DNA of 27,580 nt from contig JBBROA010000051.1 in assembly GCA_038229875.1 (NCBI GenBank), forward strand, positions 1 to 27,580, in the 5' to 3' direction. This document shows, in pieces, positions 17,218 through 26,140 of this stretch. The stretch's first letter is position 1. The number at the start of each line of letters is the position of its first letter. Below the pieces are notes generated by a model, which was not told the origin of the DNA, ran no database searches, and was given only the letters and a program-made list of their open reading frames with translations. Source of the stretch: JALYUA01 sp038229875. Its GTDB lineage: Bacteria > Acidobacteriota > Thermoanaerobaculia > UBA5066 > Gp7-AA6. The translations under genes were made by a program, and so were the position numbers.

Positions 17218-19197
17218 TCAGCGCTCCCGGCGGAGAACTCCGAGGGTGCGCGAACCCACCCGCCGGTAGGGGACATAGTGCGCGTCGAGATACGTCGCGA
17301 CCAGAGGCGCTCGCTCCCGGTTCGGAACGCCGTCCATCACCCCAACGGCCTCGCTCGACAGAATCGCCACCGGAGGGCGGTGGCGCTCGAGCGCGGCGAT
17401 GACCTCCAGCTGCTTGTCGCGGGTCTCATACAGCGGAACGCAGCTGTAGCGGATTGGCGGCTTTCGGTTCAGAAGAAAGTAGAGCCCGGGCTCGTTGCCG
17501 AAGTCGAAAAACGTCTTCCCGGAAGGGACGGCGGCGTCGATCTCGCCGCGGAGCGCCGCCAGGTCGACGAGCTGCTCGAGAGGAAGCGTGGACGCGCGGT
17601 CTGCAGAAAGCGCACCGGCGGCGAGCGACTCGATCCGACGGATCTCGTTCGCGTTCGAGAGGGCGGCGAGCTCCAGGAGCGCGACGCGATCCGGCCTCAG
17701 GACCAGAAAAAAGGCGGCGGCCGCGACAGCCCTGACCGCCCATCGAAAGCGCCACGGCGAGGCGCCAACGAGCCGGAAGAAGAGCCAGCTCGCGGGCAAT
17801 CCGGCGAAGAGTCCGTAAAGAATCCGGTGCCCGGCGTCCGCGCGGCCGAGCACGCCCCTCAGGGCGAAGACCATGAGCAGCAGCGCGACCGTGGCGGCGC
17901 GGTCCACCGGTTCCATCGCTCCGGCTCGGGACCGAAACGTCAGCACGACCGCAGCGAGAAGGAGCAGGACCAGAAGAGCGCACAGGGAGGGCGTGCCGGA
18001 AGGCGTAAAGATCCGGAACCCGTCGAGCACGGATCCGTCGCGCAGGGCGTCGGCGATCCGATCGGCGGGAAGACCCCACGCCTGGGTGATCGTGGCCGGG
18101 ATCTCGCAAAACGACACGCGGAGGAATTCCCCGAGCGCCCCACGGGAGGCGAGCGCCGCAGCGAACGGCGAGGCGCCGAGGAGAGCGCCGGCTCCGAATC
18201 GCAGCGTCCCTTCGAGGGCAGTTCTGCGCGAATCGCGCGCCAGGACATGGAGAGCGAGAGGCGCGAAGGCGCCGGCGGCGAGGACGATCACGCCGAAGTC
18301 CAGAGTCGCGAAGAGGGCGATCCCGGAAAAAACGCCCGCCGCCATCCACCGGCGCGGCCACGCGGAGCGCGCCGCACGGATCAGCGCGCAGACCGCGAAG
18401 AGCGCCGCCATGTGACGGTCCGAGAGAAATGGACAGAAGGCGAGGCACGCCGCGACCGCGGCGGCGGCCCAGGCGGCGTCCGAGAAAAAGAGCCACGCGG
18501 CGGTGGCGAGAAGCGCGAGGGCGAGCGCGGTCATCGCGGTGCGCACGAGGCGGAACGTGCGCAGTCCGCGGCCCTGCCGGGAAAAGAAGAGCGCGTCCCA
18601 TCCACCGTCCGCGCCCCATCCGTGCACGGGATAGTGGTCGAGGTAAGGCCGCGCGCCGTCGGCGAGGAGCGCGGCGCCGAAGAGGATCTGTCCGTCCTCG
18701 AACAGATCCAGCCGGCTGTCCGGGCGCCAGGCGGCGAACAGCCCCCCGAGGAAGAGCGCGAGGAGCGCCGCTCCGGCGGCCACGCGCGAGTGGCGGATCC
18801 ACGGTCCGCACGCGACGGCTGCCGCGAGGAGGAGTCCGGCGAGCAGAGACGCTTTCGGAGGCACCCCGCTTCTCCACAGGAGGAGCGACACCCCGAAGGC
18901 GATTCCCGCTCCCTGCGCGCGCGCGAAGGGAACCCCGCGTGACTCGAGCCGGTCCGGGAAGATCCTTCCGAAGAAGAGCGCGGCGGCGGGCACGGCCGCG
19001 CATAGAACTGCCGCCTCCGCGTAGCTCGCCTGCTTGACGTCTCCGAGGAGCCTCTCGGCGCCCGGCAGAGCCGGCAGTCCGGAAAACCGCTCCGCGGCTC
19101 CGCGGGCGATTGCGACGAGAGGGAGGGCCCCGAGGGCGCCCGCGAACGCCGAGAGGAGCCGAACGACTGCTCTCGATGTCGCGTTCGGCATGGTCAT
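17218..19197 (-). CDS. Large polytopic membrane protein, possibly GT-C glycosyltransferase-like
   Basis: Integral membrane protein of 659 aa with many hydrophobic segments between about 10 and 500, then a soluble C-terminal part of about 150 residues. After a hydrophobic segment near residue 150 comes DLFEDGQILFGAALLADGARPYLDHYPVHGWG. An acidic loop followed by G..PY.D resembles the first extracytoplasmic loop of GT39/ArnT-like GT-C enzymes. The C-terminal part (FFDFGNEPGLYFLLNRKPPIRYSCVPLYETRDKQ) resembles the tail seen in such bacterial membrane proteins. No catalytic assignment can be made with confidence. The start is ATG 19197 or 19191. No partner gene is obvious. Best called a hypothetical polytopic membrane protein. 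Confidence 0.8.
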   Translation of the reverse strand: MTMPNATSRAVVRLLSAFAGALGALPLVAIARGAAERFSGLPALPGAERLLGDVKQASYAEAAVLCAAVPAAALFFGRIFPDRLESRGVPFARAQGAGIAFGVSLLLWRSGVPPKASLLAGLLLAAAVACGPWIRHSRVAAGAALLALFLGGLFAAWRPDSRLDLFEDGQILFGAALLADGARPYLDHYPVHGWGADGGWDALFFSRQGRGLRTFRLVRTAMTALALALLATAAWLFFSDAAWAAAAVAACLAFCPFLSDRHMAALFAVCALIRAARSAWPRRWMAAGVFSGIALFATLDFGVIVLAAGAFAPLALHVLARDSRRTALEGTLRFGAGALLGASPFAAALASRGALGEFLRVSFCEIPATITQAWGLPADRIADALRDGSVLDGFRIFTPSGTPSLCALLVLLLLAAVVLTFRSRAGAMEPVDRAATVALLLMVFALRGVLGRADAGHRILYGLFAGLPASWLFFRLVGASPWRFRWAVRAVAAAAFFLVLRPDRVALLELAALSNANEIRRIESLAAGALSADRASTLPLEQLVDLAALRGEIDAAVPSGKTFFDFGNEPGLYFLLNRKPPIRYSCVPLYETRDKQLEVIAALERHRPPVAILSSEAVGVMDGVPNRERAPLVATYLDAHYVPYRRVGSRTLGVLRRER

Positions 19198-19395
19198 CGT
19201 CGGATTCGGTACGGACGCCGCGGCCGCTTCGTTTCGCCCCGCGTTCGAGCTCCCCTGGACCCGACGTCCCTCGATCCCTCAAGCGGGATCATGGCTGTGG
19301 AGCACGGCCCCCGCGATCGTGATCCGCGCTCTCCGGGCATGCCGCAACGTCGGGCTACGGATCGCGAGTCCCTTTGAAACCGCCGGGGACCTTGA

Positions 19396-20058
19396 AGCCC
19401 CTCCCCTCTGGCTTCGGCGTCACACGGAGAGATCTCCAATATCGAGAGCGCCGCGGCGGCGGCGATCCGACTCGTTCGGGACTACACGGTCCTCCGCCCG
19501 GGAGACGCGGTTCTGGACGCGGGATGCGGATTCGGCGTCATGGTGAGACCTCTTGCGAAATGTTTCGGGACGGAAGAACGGCACGTTGACCTCGATCGGG
19601 ATGGGGCTTCGATCCGATGGGCGCAGAAAAACATCGCCGCGTCCGACCCTCGATTCGATTCGTCCCTGTCTCAACTTCCTCGCGGTTGGTCGGCGACGAA
19701 GACATGGGATTCGTCCTCGCGAAGTCTCTGTTCACTCACTGGAAGGAAATCGACGCGCGCTGCGCTCTCGGCGAGATCGCGAGAGTCCTGACCCGGGGTC
19801 GGTCAGCGCTGATCGCGGCATTTCTCTTCGAAGAGGGCAGCCCTCCCGAGAAAGTCTTTCCGTTCGCGGATGCGGCTCGCGATCCGCTGGCGGCTGAAGT
19901 TTCGGCCGGAGGCCGCGATCGTTTACGAGAGGGTTCACTTTTCGAGAATGGTGGCGGCTAACGGGCTGCGTATCGACACCTTCCGCCCCGGATTCTGGCC
20001 GGGGTCCGATCGTCTGAAGGCGCAGGACGTCCTGGTCTCTCGAAACAGTGATTGCTAG
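19396..20058 (+). pseudogene. Broken class I SAM-dependent methyltransferase
   Basis: Homology-like segments continue across two frame changes. The first frame carries the SAM-binding motif: RLVRDYTVLRPGDAVLDAGC, then GFG, and downstream SIRWAQKNIAASDPRF (to about 19665). The reading then jumps to another frame at about 19690-19705, where DMGFVLAKSLFTHWKEIDA and GEIARVL are found. This matches the usual late Rossmann-fold part and the 'EIARVLKPGG' motif. It returns to the first frame near 19880 for the C-terminus (YERVHFSRMVAANGLRIDTF). No start codon or normal N-terminus is visible upstream. About 15-20 residues normally lying between the halves also seem lost. Either a decayed gene or an assembly error; the parts are recognisable, the function lost as read. 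Confidence 0.7.
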
Positions 20059-20110
20059 ACGCCGGTCGTGGGGCAATTCGTTCGCGTTCCACTCGACCGC
20101 CTTCCTCGCC

Positions 20111-21070
20111 TCATTGCTGTTGAGCCGTTCGTCGCCGCACTTCGAGGACCAGATAGGGATTCAGCGGGCTCGCGGCGAGAAACCCAAGGCCCGGCACCGA
20201 CATCACCCTCTGCAGCGCGTGCATCGGGCCGCGGAGCAGTCTCCCGTATCAGTGGGCCGACACCTGGCGAAAGCGCAGTCGCCCGAGAGGACTGAGCGGC
20301 CGGACGCGCAGAGCCGGATGGATCCGGCGGCACAGCGAGCGCACCTCGCGCGCTGTCGGCAGGAATCCCTCCCGAAGTGAGTGGACACGCGCGCCGCCGG
20401 GCCTGTCACCATGCCAGAAGTCGATCGGGAAGTTTCCATTCGGAAGTCGAGCAGGATCCGGCCGCCGGGAGAGCTGACGCGGACGAGCTCGCGCAGGAAA
20501 CTCTGCCTCAGGGAGTCGCGGTCCGAAAGCGGCGGACGCGATAACCGCCGGCGCGTTCCTCGGCAACGCCGATGTGCTCGAGGACCCCCGACGCGATCAC
20601 CGCGTCGAAGAAGCCGTCCGGAAACGGAAGAGACGCTCCGTCCGCGACCACCAACCGGTCGCGGCGCTCCCGCAACCGCCACTGCCAACGGCGCAGTGCC
20701 GACAGGTCGTGGCCCCATCCGGCGGCATTCAACACATCGACCGATTCGCCGTTTCCGCATCCGGAGTCCAGAACGCGCAGTTTGCGATCGGCGCGGACCC
20801 ACGGGGACGTCTCGAGAGCAGGGGCAGGTAAAAATCCTGGATCCGGGCGCCTTCGCACTCGTTTTCCAGCCCCCGGAGGTTGTCCGGAGAGAGAGCCTCG
20901 GGACCGGAAAACCGATCGTAATACCGGCCTTCGGAAAAATCGGCGATCCCATCCGACACGGGATACGACCTCCCGCAGGGGCCGCAGGAGAGCTCCTCGG
21001 CACCGGGCGCGAACGGCCCCTTGCACCGGGGGCAGACCAGGTCTCGATGCGGGGCGGGCGCGGACGGCAT
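20111..21070 (-). pseudogene. Broken methyltransferase with N-terminal zinc ribbon
   Basis: From ATG 21070 the first frame encodes a four-Cys ribbon (VCPRCKGPF and LSCGPCGRSYPVSDGIADF) typical of some SAM methyltransferases, up to about 20820. A second frame carries motif I (KLRVLDSGCGNGESVDVL) and VVADGASLPFPDGFFDAVIA with SGVLEHIG. A third frame gives FLRELVRVSSPGGRILLDF. A fourth gives NGNFPIDFWHGDRPGG and onward. In that frame a TGA near 20249 interrupts the C-terminus, which continues readably (MHALQRVMSVPGLGFLAASP, then LNPYLVLEV) to a final stop at 20111. At least three frameshifts and one in-frame stop are present. The 52-bp gap to the neighbouring broken methyltransferase holds nothing recognisable. 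Confidence 0.72.
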
Positions 21071-21116
21071 GGCTGGCGAGTCTAGTGGCGCCAGAAACCT
21101 CAATCCTGCGCGATAA

Positions 21117-21602
21117 ATGCCGGAAACTCTCGAGCGGGCGGCCCCGGGTTGTGGCGGCCGTCTTGCAGAGACCAGGGTGTACGCAGAAAAGAGGCTCGTG
21201 CTAAATCTCGGCGGCCCCGCTCTCAGCAAACGCCTTCTCGTCGTGGAAGACGACCCCGCGCAGCGGGACGCCGTCTGTGCGCTCCTGGAGCTCGAAGGTT
21301 TCGGCTGGGCGGCCGCCGGAAACGGGCGCGAAGCACTCGACCTGCTGCATGCGCAAACCGCGCCCGATCTCGTGCTTCTCGACCTCTCGATGCCGGTGAT
21401 GGGCGGATGGGAGTTCCGGACCGCTCAGCTCGCGGATGGCGGATTGAAGGGAATCCCGGTCGTCGTTCTATCGGCGGACCGCCCGAGCGAGCTCGAGCAG
21501 TCGCTCCATCCGGACGGGTTTCTCCGCAAGCCCATCGACTGCGGACTCCTCATCGACGCCGTGCGCCGCTTCTGCGGGTCGCCTACGCTGCCGGAAGCGT
21601 GA
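21117..21602 (+). CDS. Single-domain response regulator (receiver only)
   Basis: CheY-like receiver of up to 161 aa with no output domain. Acidic pocket Asp45/Asp46 (LLVVEDDPAQR), phospho-acceptor Asp89 (LVLLDLSMPVMGG), Ser119 (VVVLSAD) and Lys138 (FLRKPI) are all present. It should therefore be phosphorylatable. Residues 1-37 from ATG 21117 are not receiver sequence. GTG 21177 or GTG 21201 (closer to LSKRLLVVEDD) may be the true start. Its last 20 bp overlap the last 20 bp of the histidine kinase gene on the opposite strand. The kinase is the obvious candidate partner, although the two genes cannot share a transcript. It probably signals by protein-protein contact. Confidence 0.93.
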   Translation: MPETLERAAPGCGGRLAETRVYAEKRLVLNLGGPALSKRLLVVEDDPAQRDAVCALLELEGFGWAAAGNGREALDLLHAQTAPDLVLLDLSMPVMGGWEFRTAQLADGGLKGIPVVVLSADRPSELEQSLHPDGFLRKPIDCGLLIDAVRRFCGSPTLPEA

Positions 21603-22587
21603 ACGTGAACGTGCTTCCGTATCCTGGGGTGTTCTCCGCCCATATGCGCCCGCCGTGCGCCTCGACGATCGACCTGGAGATGTAGAGGCCGAGGCCCAGC
21701 CCTTTCCTGCCCCGCTTCTCCACCTGCCGGAACCGTTCGAAGATGCCGTCCAGGTCCTGATCCGGGATCCCCGGGCCGCTGTCCCGGACTCCGATGTTGA
21801 CGAACTTCCCGGAGCGCTCCGCCGTGACCGAGATGTTTCCTTTCACCGGCGTGAAGTGGATCGCGTTGCCCAACAGGTTCTGCAGCACCTGGACGACGCG
21901 TCCTCCGTCGAAAGTCGCCGGAAGAGGAACGAGCGGAAGTGACGCGCCGAGAGAGACGGACCGCTCCGATGTGGCGCCCTGGAACATCTCGACCGCCTCC
22001 CGAACCGGCGCTCGCGCGTCTCCCGGGCCAGGGACCACGGAAAGCTTGCCCGCCTCGATGCTCGCGACGTCGAGGAGGTCGGAGATGATCCGGTCCATCT
22101 GAGCCACGGACTCGCCGAGCGCAGCGGCGATGCGCGCAAGAGGCCCTCCGCCTGCGGCGCGCCGGGCCACCAGGCGCGCGTTGATCGAGATCGCGTTCAA
22201 CGGGTTTCGCAGGTCGTGGCTGACGATCGCCAGAAACTCGTCGCGCAGGCTGAGCGCGCCAATCGCATCCGACAGCGCCTGAGATTCCGTGTCGAGAAGC
22301 CCCTGCATGTGGTCGACGACGTCCCTCTGAACCGCGCGGTCGTCGCGGGAGCGCTGGTCCGATTCCCGGCGCTCGTCCGCCAGCGCAGCGTCGGCCGAGA
22401 CGCGCTCCTCGCGAACCCTGCCGGACTTCCGCCGCTCCCGGAGCGGCCCTCCCCCCGAGGAACGCTGGCGATCCGTCTCGAGGTCCGCGCGCGACCGCTC
22501 CTGGCGCACCGTGTCATCCCTCTGTGCGCGACTTCGCCGCCGGACCACATCCGGCCCGGGAGGTGGGGAGTTTCCGTCCGAATCCAT
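21583..22587 (-). CDS. Soluble sensor histidine kinase (HisKA plus HATPase_c)
   Basis: Cytoplasmic histidine kinase of about 334 aa with no membrane segment. A strongly charged, Arg/Glu/Asp-rich, probably coiled-coil N-terminus (1-105) replaces a recognisable sensor domain. The H-box is FLAIVSHDLRNPLNAI (His124). The N-box is NLLGNAIHFTP, G1 is DSGPGIP and G2 is GLGLGLYISRSIVEAHGG, ending TFTFTLPAA. The catalytic core is complete. ATG 22587 was chosen over GTG 22608; neither has a clear Shine-Dalgarno sequence. The 96-bp gap to the divergent Nramp gene probably carries both promoters. The input signal may come from a partner protein through the N-terminal coil. Confidence 0.92.
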   Translation of the reverse strand: MDSDGNSPPPGPDVVRRRSRAQRDDTVRQERSRADLETDRQRSSGGGPLRERRKSGRVREERVSADAALADERRESDQRSRDDRAVQRDVVDHMQGLLDTESQALSDAIGALSLRDEFLAIVSHDLRNPLNAISINARLVARRAAGGGPLARIAAALGESVAQMDRIISDLLDVASIEAGKLSVVPGPGDARAPVREAVEMFQGATSERSVSLGASLPLVPLPATFDGGRVVQVLQNLLGNAIHFTPVKGNISVTAERSGKFVNIGVRDSGPGIPDQDLDGIFERFRQVEKRGRKGLGLGLYISRSIVEAHGGRIWAENTPGYGSTFTFTLPAA

Positions 22588-22683
22588 GACCGTACGAGAG
22601 CGTACCACTCGTCCCCCGGCCTCGTCCGGCGGGGAAGCATGGTTTTTCTGAGACCACCGTCCGACTGAGGTAGAACGTCACGG

Positions 22684-23955
22684 ATGCCCGCACGAGAGGG
22701 AAAAAGGCCAGGCCCGCTTCGCCGGTTCTTTTCCGCGCTCGGCCCGGGGCTCGTCACCGGCGCGGCGGACGACGACCCCTCCGGCGTCGCCACCTACTCG
22801 ATCACGGGCGCGCAGCTCGGGACGTCTCTTCTGTGGACCGCTTCCGTGACCTGGCCCCTGATGGGGGCCGTTCAGATGATGTGCGCCCGTATTGGAATGG
22901 TCACCGGGTGCGGCCTCGCAGGGGCGATGAAACAGAAATTCCCGAAGTGGCTCCTGGTCGTCTTCTCCGTCGCGCTGCTCCTGGCCAACACGATCAACAT
23001 CGCCGCGGATCTGTCGGGGATGGCGGATGCGGCCGAGATGCTGACGGGGTGGAACTCGCACTTCTTCGTTGTGGGCTTCGGGGTCGCGATTGCCTGGGCC
23101 ACGATCCGGCTCCGCTATTACCAGATCGCACGGATCCTGAAATGGCTCGCGCTCATCCTGTTTGCTTACATCGTGACCGCATTGAAAGTCGGCGTGAACT
23201 GGTCAGACATCGGCCGCGACGCGCTGCTGCCGTCGATCCCCGCGAGCCGGGCGGCGTGGGCCGGACTCGTCGCGATCCTGGGCACGACGATCAGCCCGTA
23301 TCTGTTCTTCTGGCAGGCCGCTCAGGAAGTGGAGGAGGAAAACGCGAAAGGCCGGCGGATGCTCGTGGAACGAAAGGGAGCGACGAAGAAGGAGCTCGCC
23401 GACCGCCGCCTCGACGTCGGAGTGGGAACGTTCTTCTCGAACCTCGTGATGTTCTTCATCATCCTGACCACCGCGCGCACGCTGCACCGGCACGGCATAA
23501 CCCAAATCGAAACATCCCGGCAGGCCGCGGAAGCCCTGACTCCCCTGGCCGGAAAGTTCGCGACCGGCCTCTACACCCTCGGTTTGATTGGAGTCGGGCT
23601 CCTCGCGATCCCGACGCTGTCCGGATCCGCCGCGTACGCTTTTGCGGAGACCTTCGACTGGAGCTTCGGGTTAGACCAGAAGCTCCGCAACGCGAGATAT
23701 TTCTATGGCGTCGTGCTTCTCTCGACTTCCGCGGGAATCGCGCTTGATTTCGCCGACGTCAACCCGATCCGGGCGCTTTATTGGAGCGCGATTCTGAACG
23801 GGCTGCTCGCCCCGTTTCTTCTCATCGCGATCCTGATCATCGCCTGCGACCGGAAGATCATGTGCGGGCAGCCGAGTTCGGGGCTCTCCCGCGCCGTCGT
23901 CGGGATAACCACCGCGGTCATGTTCGCCGCGGCCGCCGGGATGTTCCTGTTCTGA
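22684..23955 (+). CDS. Nramp-family (SLC11-like) divalent cation transporter, atypical motif clade
   Basis: Inner-membrane transporter of 423 aa with about 11 TM segments and LeuT-like inverted repeats, expected to import a divalent metal with protons. TM1 reads GPGLVTGAADDDPSGVATYS (20-39), so the Nramp DPGN motif is DPSG. The TM6 position reads GTTISPYLFFWQAAQEVEEE, with no canonical MPH motif. These variants mark a widespread divergent COG1914 clade whose metal preference should not be assumed to be Mn/Fe; Mg or another cation is possible. A charged cytoplasmic loop follows (about 215-240). ATG 22684 begins a short basic N-terminus. It is convergent with an OprB-like porin gene, the stops being 15 bp apart. 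Confidence 0.92.
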   Translation: MPAREGKRPGPLRRFFSALGPGLVTGAADDDPSGVATYSITGAQLGTSLLWTASVTWPLMGAVQMMCARIGMVTGCGLAGAMKQKFPKWLLVVFSVALLLANTINIAADLSGMADAAEMLTGWNSHFFVVGFGVAIAWATIRLRYYQIARILKWLALILFAYIVTALKVGVNWSDIGRDALLPSIPASRAAWAGLVAILGTTISPYLFFWQAAQEVEEENAKGRRMLVERKGATKKELADRRLDVGVGTFFSNLVMFFIILTTARTLHRHGITQIETSRQAAEALTPLAGKFATGLYTLGLIGVGLLAIPTLSGSAAYAFAETFDWSFGLDQKLRNARYFYGVVLLSTSAGIALDFADVNPIRALYWSAILNGLLAPFLLIAILIIACDRKIMCGQPSSGLSRAVVGITTAVMFAAAAGMFLF

Positions 23956-23970
23956 CCCCGGGCGCCAGGC

Positions 23971-25365
23971 TCACGGGTGCAGGTGCAGTCGGATTCCGAA
24001 CACGGAGATTGGTCCGCGGTCCCGGTTGTACCCGGGGTTCCAGACCCGCTGGAAATCCGCGCCGAGAGACACTCCCCCCGTGATTTGAGCGTTGTAGTTG
24101 GCTTCGAGGACCTGCTCGCGCCCGTATCGGAGACGGCTGTCGCCGACCTGAAAGCCGATTCCTCCCGCCTCCAGATACTGGCGATGCTCGGCGGAAAGCG
24201 CGCTCGCGACACCCGCTATGACGAGTGTGTCGTCAGGCCGCCCGATCAGGGCCGCGCCGTGCGCCGCGCCGGCGGAGAACGTCCGGTCGATTTCGGTGTA
24301 GGCGAAGCTCTCGTTGCGGCCGTCGCTCCAGCCGGCTCTCAAGAAGCCTCCCCATTCTCCGAACTGCCGCTGAAGATTGAGACCCAACCCCCGCTTGGTC
24401 CGTCCCGGGCGGCGGGACACTGTGATGTCCGGCCGCTCCGAAGAAGCGCTGGTTGCGAGCGCTTCGCGATAAGAGCCCATCCGCGCATGGTTTTCCCAGG
24501 CGAGGAATCGCACGGAGCCCTTGCCGTCGGGATCGAATGTCCAGGAGATCTCGGCATTTTCGGCATGCGCCTCCGCCAGAGCCGTGTCGAACGAAATACC
24601 GTTGGCGACCGAGGGCATCGCGGAAACGGCGATTCGAAATGCCAGGGAATCGCGGAACACTCCCAGCACCGCCCCCCAGGTGTAGCCGCGCGCGTCCGCC
24701 GAATAGTCCCAGGCACCGTCGTTGACGAGCGCCCAGTTCATCAGCCGGTGGTGCACGTCGCCCGCGACGTCGTTCGTGTCGAAGAAGTCCGCCATTGAGA
24801 ACTTTCCCGCCGTGATCTCGATCCGGCGAGCCTGCTGCGTTCCAAATCGCGCGTTCGAGTCCGCGACGAAACGCTCCAGGTCCCGGCTCGGTTCGCCAGA
24901 CGACGCTGGAGGGGGTGGCGCGCTCTCTCCGAACGGAAGCTCCTGGTGAAAGAAGGCCCGGGCGACGTAGGGCCTCTGGCGCACCGAGGAGCCCGCCTTC
25001 ACGGCGTCCTGATTGACGTAGGCGCCGATCCCCTGCCCGCCCCCGGGCCCCCCTCCTCCGGAGAACTCCGGCTGGATCGACACCCACGCTCCGTTCCAGA
25101 GCGAGAGCCCGGTATAGACGGTGCCCGTGACGGTCGTGGACCAGGCCGCGGACCCGCTGTTGGCGAAGCTGCGCGGCCCCTCGTACGGGCTGCGAAAAGA
25201 CGGGGCCGTCTGGCTGATGGCCGTGGCCTGAAAACCCCAATCCCATCGAGGAGGCGGGGCGTCCGCCTTTTGCCCGAAAACCTCCTCCTCCGGGCGGGCG
25301 TCCATCACGCCGGCAGCCAGGGCCCCGACAAAGAGCAGAAGGAAGAGCCTGGGAGAAACGCGCAT
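23971..25365 (-). CDS. Outer-membrane porin, OprB (carbohydrate-selective porin) family
   Basis: Secreted beta-barrel of 464 aa. A signal peptide spans about 1-23 (RLFLLLFVGALAAGVMDA). Alternating aromatic/hydrophobic strands run to the end. OprB-like blocks include RIEITAGKFSMADFFDTNDVAGD, WALVNDGAWDYSADARGYTWG and GEWGGFLRAGWSDGRN. The C-terminal block is SLGADFQRVWNPGYNRDRGP, then ISVFGIRLHLHP. A Gly-rich loop is at about 100-112. AAGAAAGG lies just before ATG 25365. It is convergent with the Nramp-like gene. The precedent of MnoP with MntH in Bradyrhizobium japonicum makes a metal-uptake role for the pair conceivable. The family name implies sugars, but many members have unknown solutes. 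Confidence 0.88.
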   Translation of the reverse strand: MRVSPRLFLLLFVGALAAGVMDARPEEEVFGQKADAPPPRWDWGFQATAISQTAPSFRSPYEGPRSFANSGSAAWSTTVTGTVYTGLSLWNGAWVSIQPEFSGGGGPGGGQGIGAYVNQDAVKAGSSVRQRPYVARAFFHQELPFGESAPPPPASSGEPSRDLERFVADSNARFGTQQARRIEITAGKFSMADFFDTNDVAGDVHHRLMNWALVNDGAWDYSADARGYTWGAVLGVFRDSLAFRIAVSAMPSVANGISFDTALAEAHAENAEISWTFDPDGKGSVRFLAWENHARMGSYREALATSASSERPDITVSRRPGRTKRGLGLNLQRQFGEWGGFLRAGWSDGRNESFAYTEIDRTFSAGAAHGAALIGRPDDTLVIAGVASALSAEHRQYLEAGGIGFQVGDSRLRYGREQVLEANYNAQITGGVSLGADFQRVWNPGYNRDRGPISVFGIRLHLHP

Positions 25366-25480
25366 CAGACCTTTCTTGCCGCCGCTGTCCGCCGTGAGAT
25401 CCTGATCCGGGTCACGAGCTTAGCGTCTCGTCGGCCGCCCGTTGCGATTCTTCTGCCAGTTCAGAAAGGATCGAGGTCGC

Positions 25481-26140
25481 ATGAAAAAAATGATCGGCGC
25501 CCTGGCCTTCTTCTCCGCCGCCCTTCTCCTCTCCGCAGCGGACGTTCCCGTGAACCGAAAGACGTGGGCGGCGTCGCCGGATGCGTACTTCCTCACCGCC
25601 GAGGAGCGCGTCGCGTGGAAGAAGGTGGCAACGGACGACCAGGCGCGGGAGTTCGTCGGAAGATACGTTGCCGAAAGAGGGGACGGGTTCGAGCCGATGC
25701 TGCGCGAGCGCATCGCGGTCGCCGACAAGTACTTGTCGGCCGGGAAATCGCGCGGCTCCGAGACGCTTCGCGGAAAGGTGATCATCCTCTTCGGGCCGCC
25801 ATCGCGGCTTTCGAGCAAATCCGGACGCGAGGGACAGGGCAGCGGGCACTCGGACCGGGCGGACGCCGCCGGGGGCGTCCCGGACCCGCACTCGAACGTC
25901 GGGCCGGGCGTCCGCGGGCTCGCGATGACGGCGCAGAACCCGATCTTCACCCTCGAGTACGACGAGTCTTCGGCGCCGAAAGCGATCGGAAAATCGTTCC
26001 GGGTCGACCTGAAAATGAAATCCGACGCGGTCCAGGAAGCGGTGGAACCGAAGGACCTCGAAGACAAGTTCGAGGCGGTGGCCCGGGCGTCGCGCGTCAA
26101 GTCGCAACCGGCGCCTCAGGGGAGTGCGGTCCCCCAGTAG
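25481..26140 (+). CDS. GWxTD-domain secreted protein
   Basis: Exported protein of 219 aa with a signal peptide at about 1-20 (MKKMIGALAFFSAALLLSAA) and no lipobox Cys. The rest resembles the GWxTD domain common in Acidobacteriota: WAASPDAYFLTAEERVAWKK, VATDDQAREFVGRYVAERGDG, RIAVADKYL and GKVIILFGPPSRL. The usual FWxxRDP is changed to YVAERGDG. A Gly/Ser/His-rich low-complexity stretch is at about 118-145. Function of the domain is not established. ATG 25481 (GAGG about 5 nt upstream) was chosen over the longer in-frame start at 25442. The 115-bp gap to the porin gene holds divergent promoters. The 3' end overlaps a small antisense candidate gene. Confidence 0.87.
   Translation: MKKMIGALAFFSAALLLSAADVPVNRKTWAASPDAYFLTAEERVAWKKVATDDQAREFVGRYVAERGDGFEPMLRERIAVADKYLSAGKSRGSETLRGKVIILFGPPSRLSSKSGREGQGSGHSDRADAAGGVPDPHSNVGPGVRGLAMTAQNPIFTLEYDESSAPKAIGKSFRVDLKMKSDAVQEAVEPKDLEDKFEAVARASRVKSQPAPQGSAVPQ

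Noticed and set aside
17278..18942. A 554-codon plus-strand open frame
   Set aside because: Antisense to the polytopic membrane protein; the translation is a charged low-complexity string with no domain.
19198..19395. A missing N-terminus of the plus-strand broken methyltransferase in this gap
   Set aside because: No frame gave recognisable methyltransferase sequence; it is treated as a non-coding gap that may hold the promoter of the minus-strand membrane gene.
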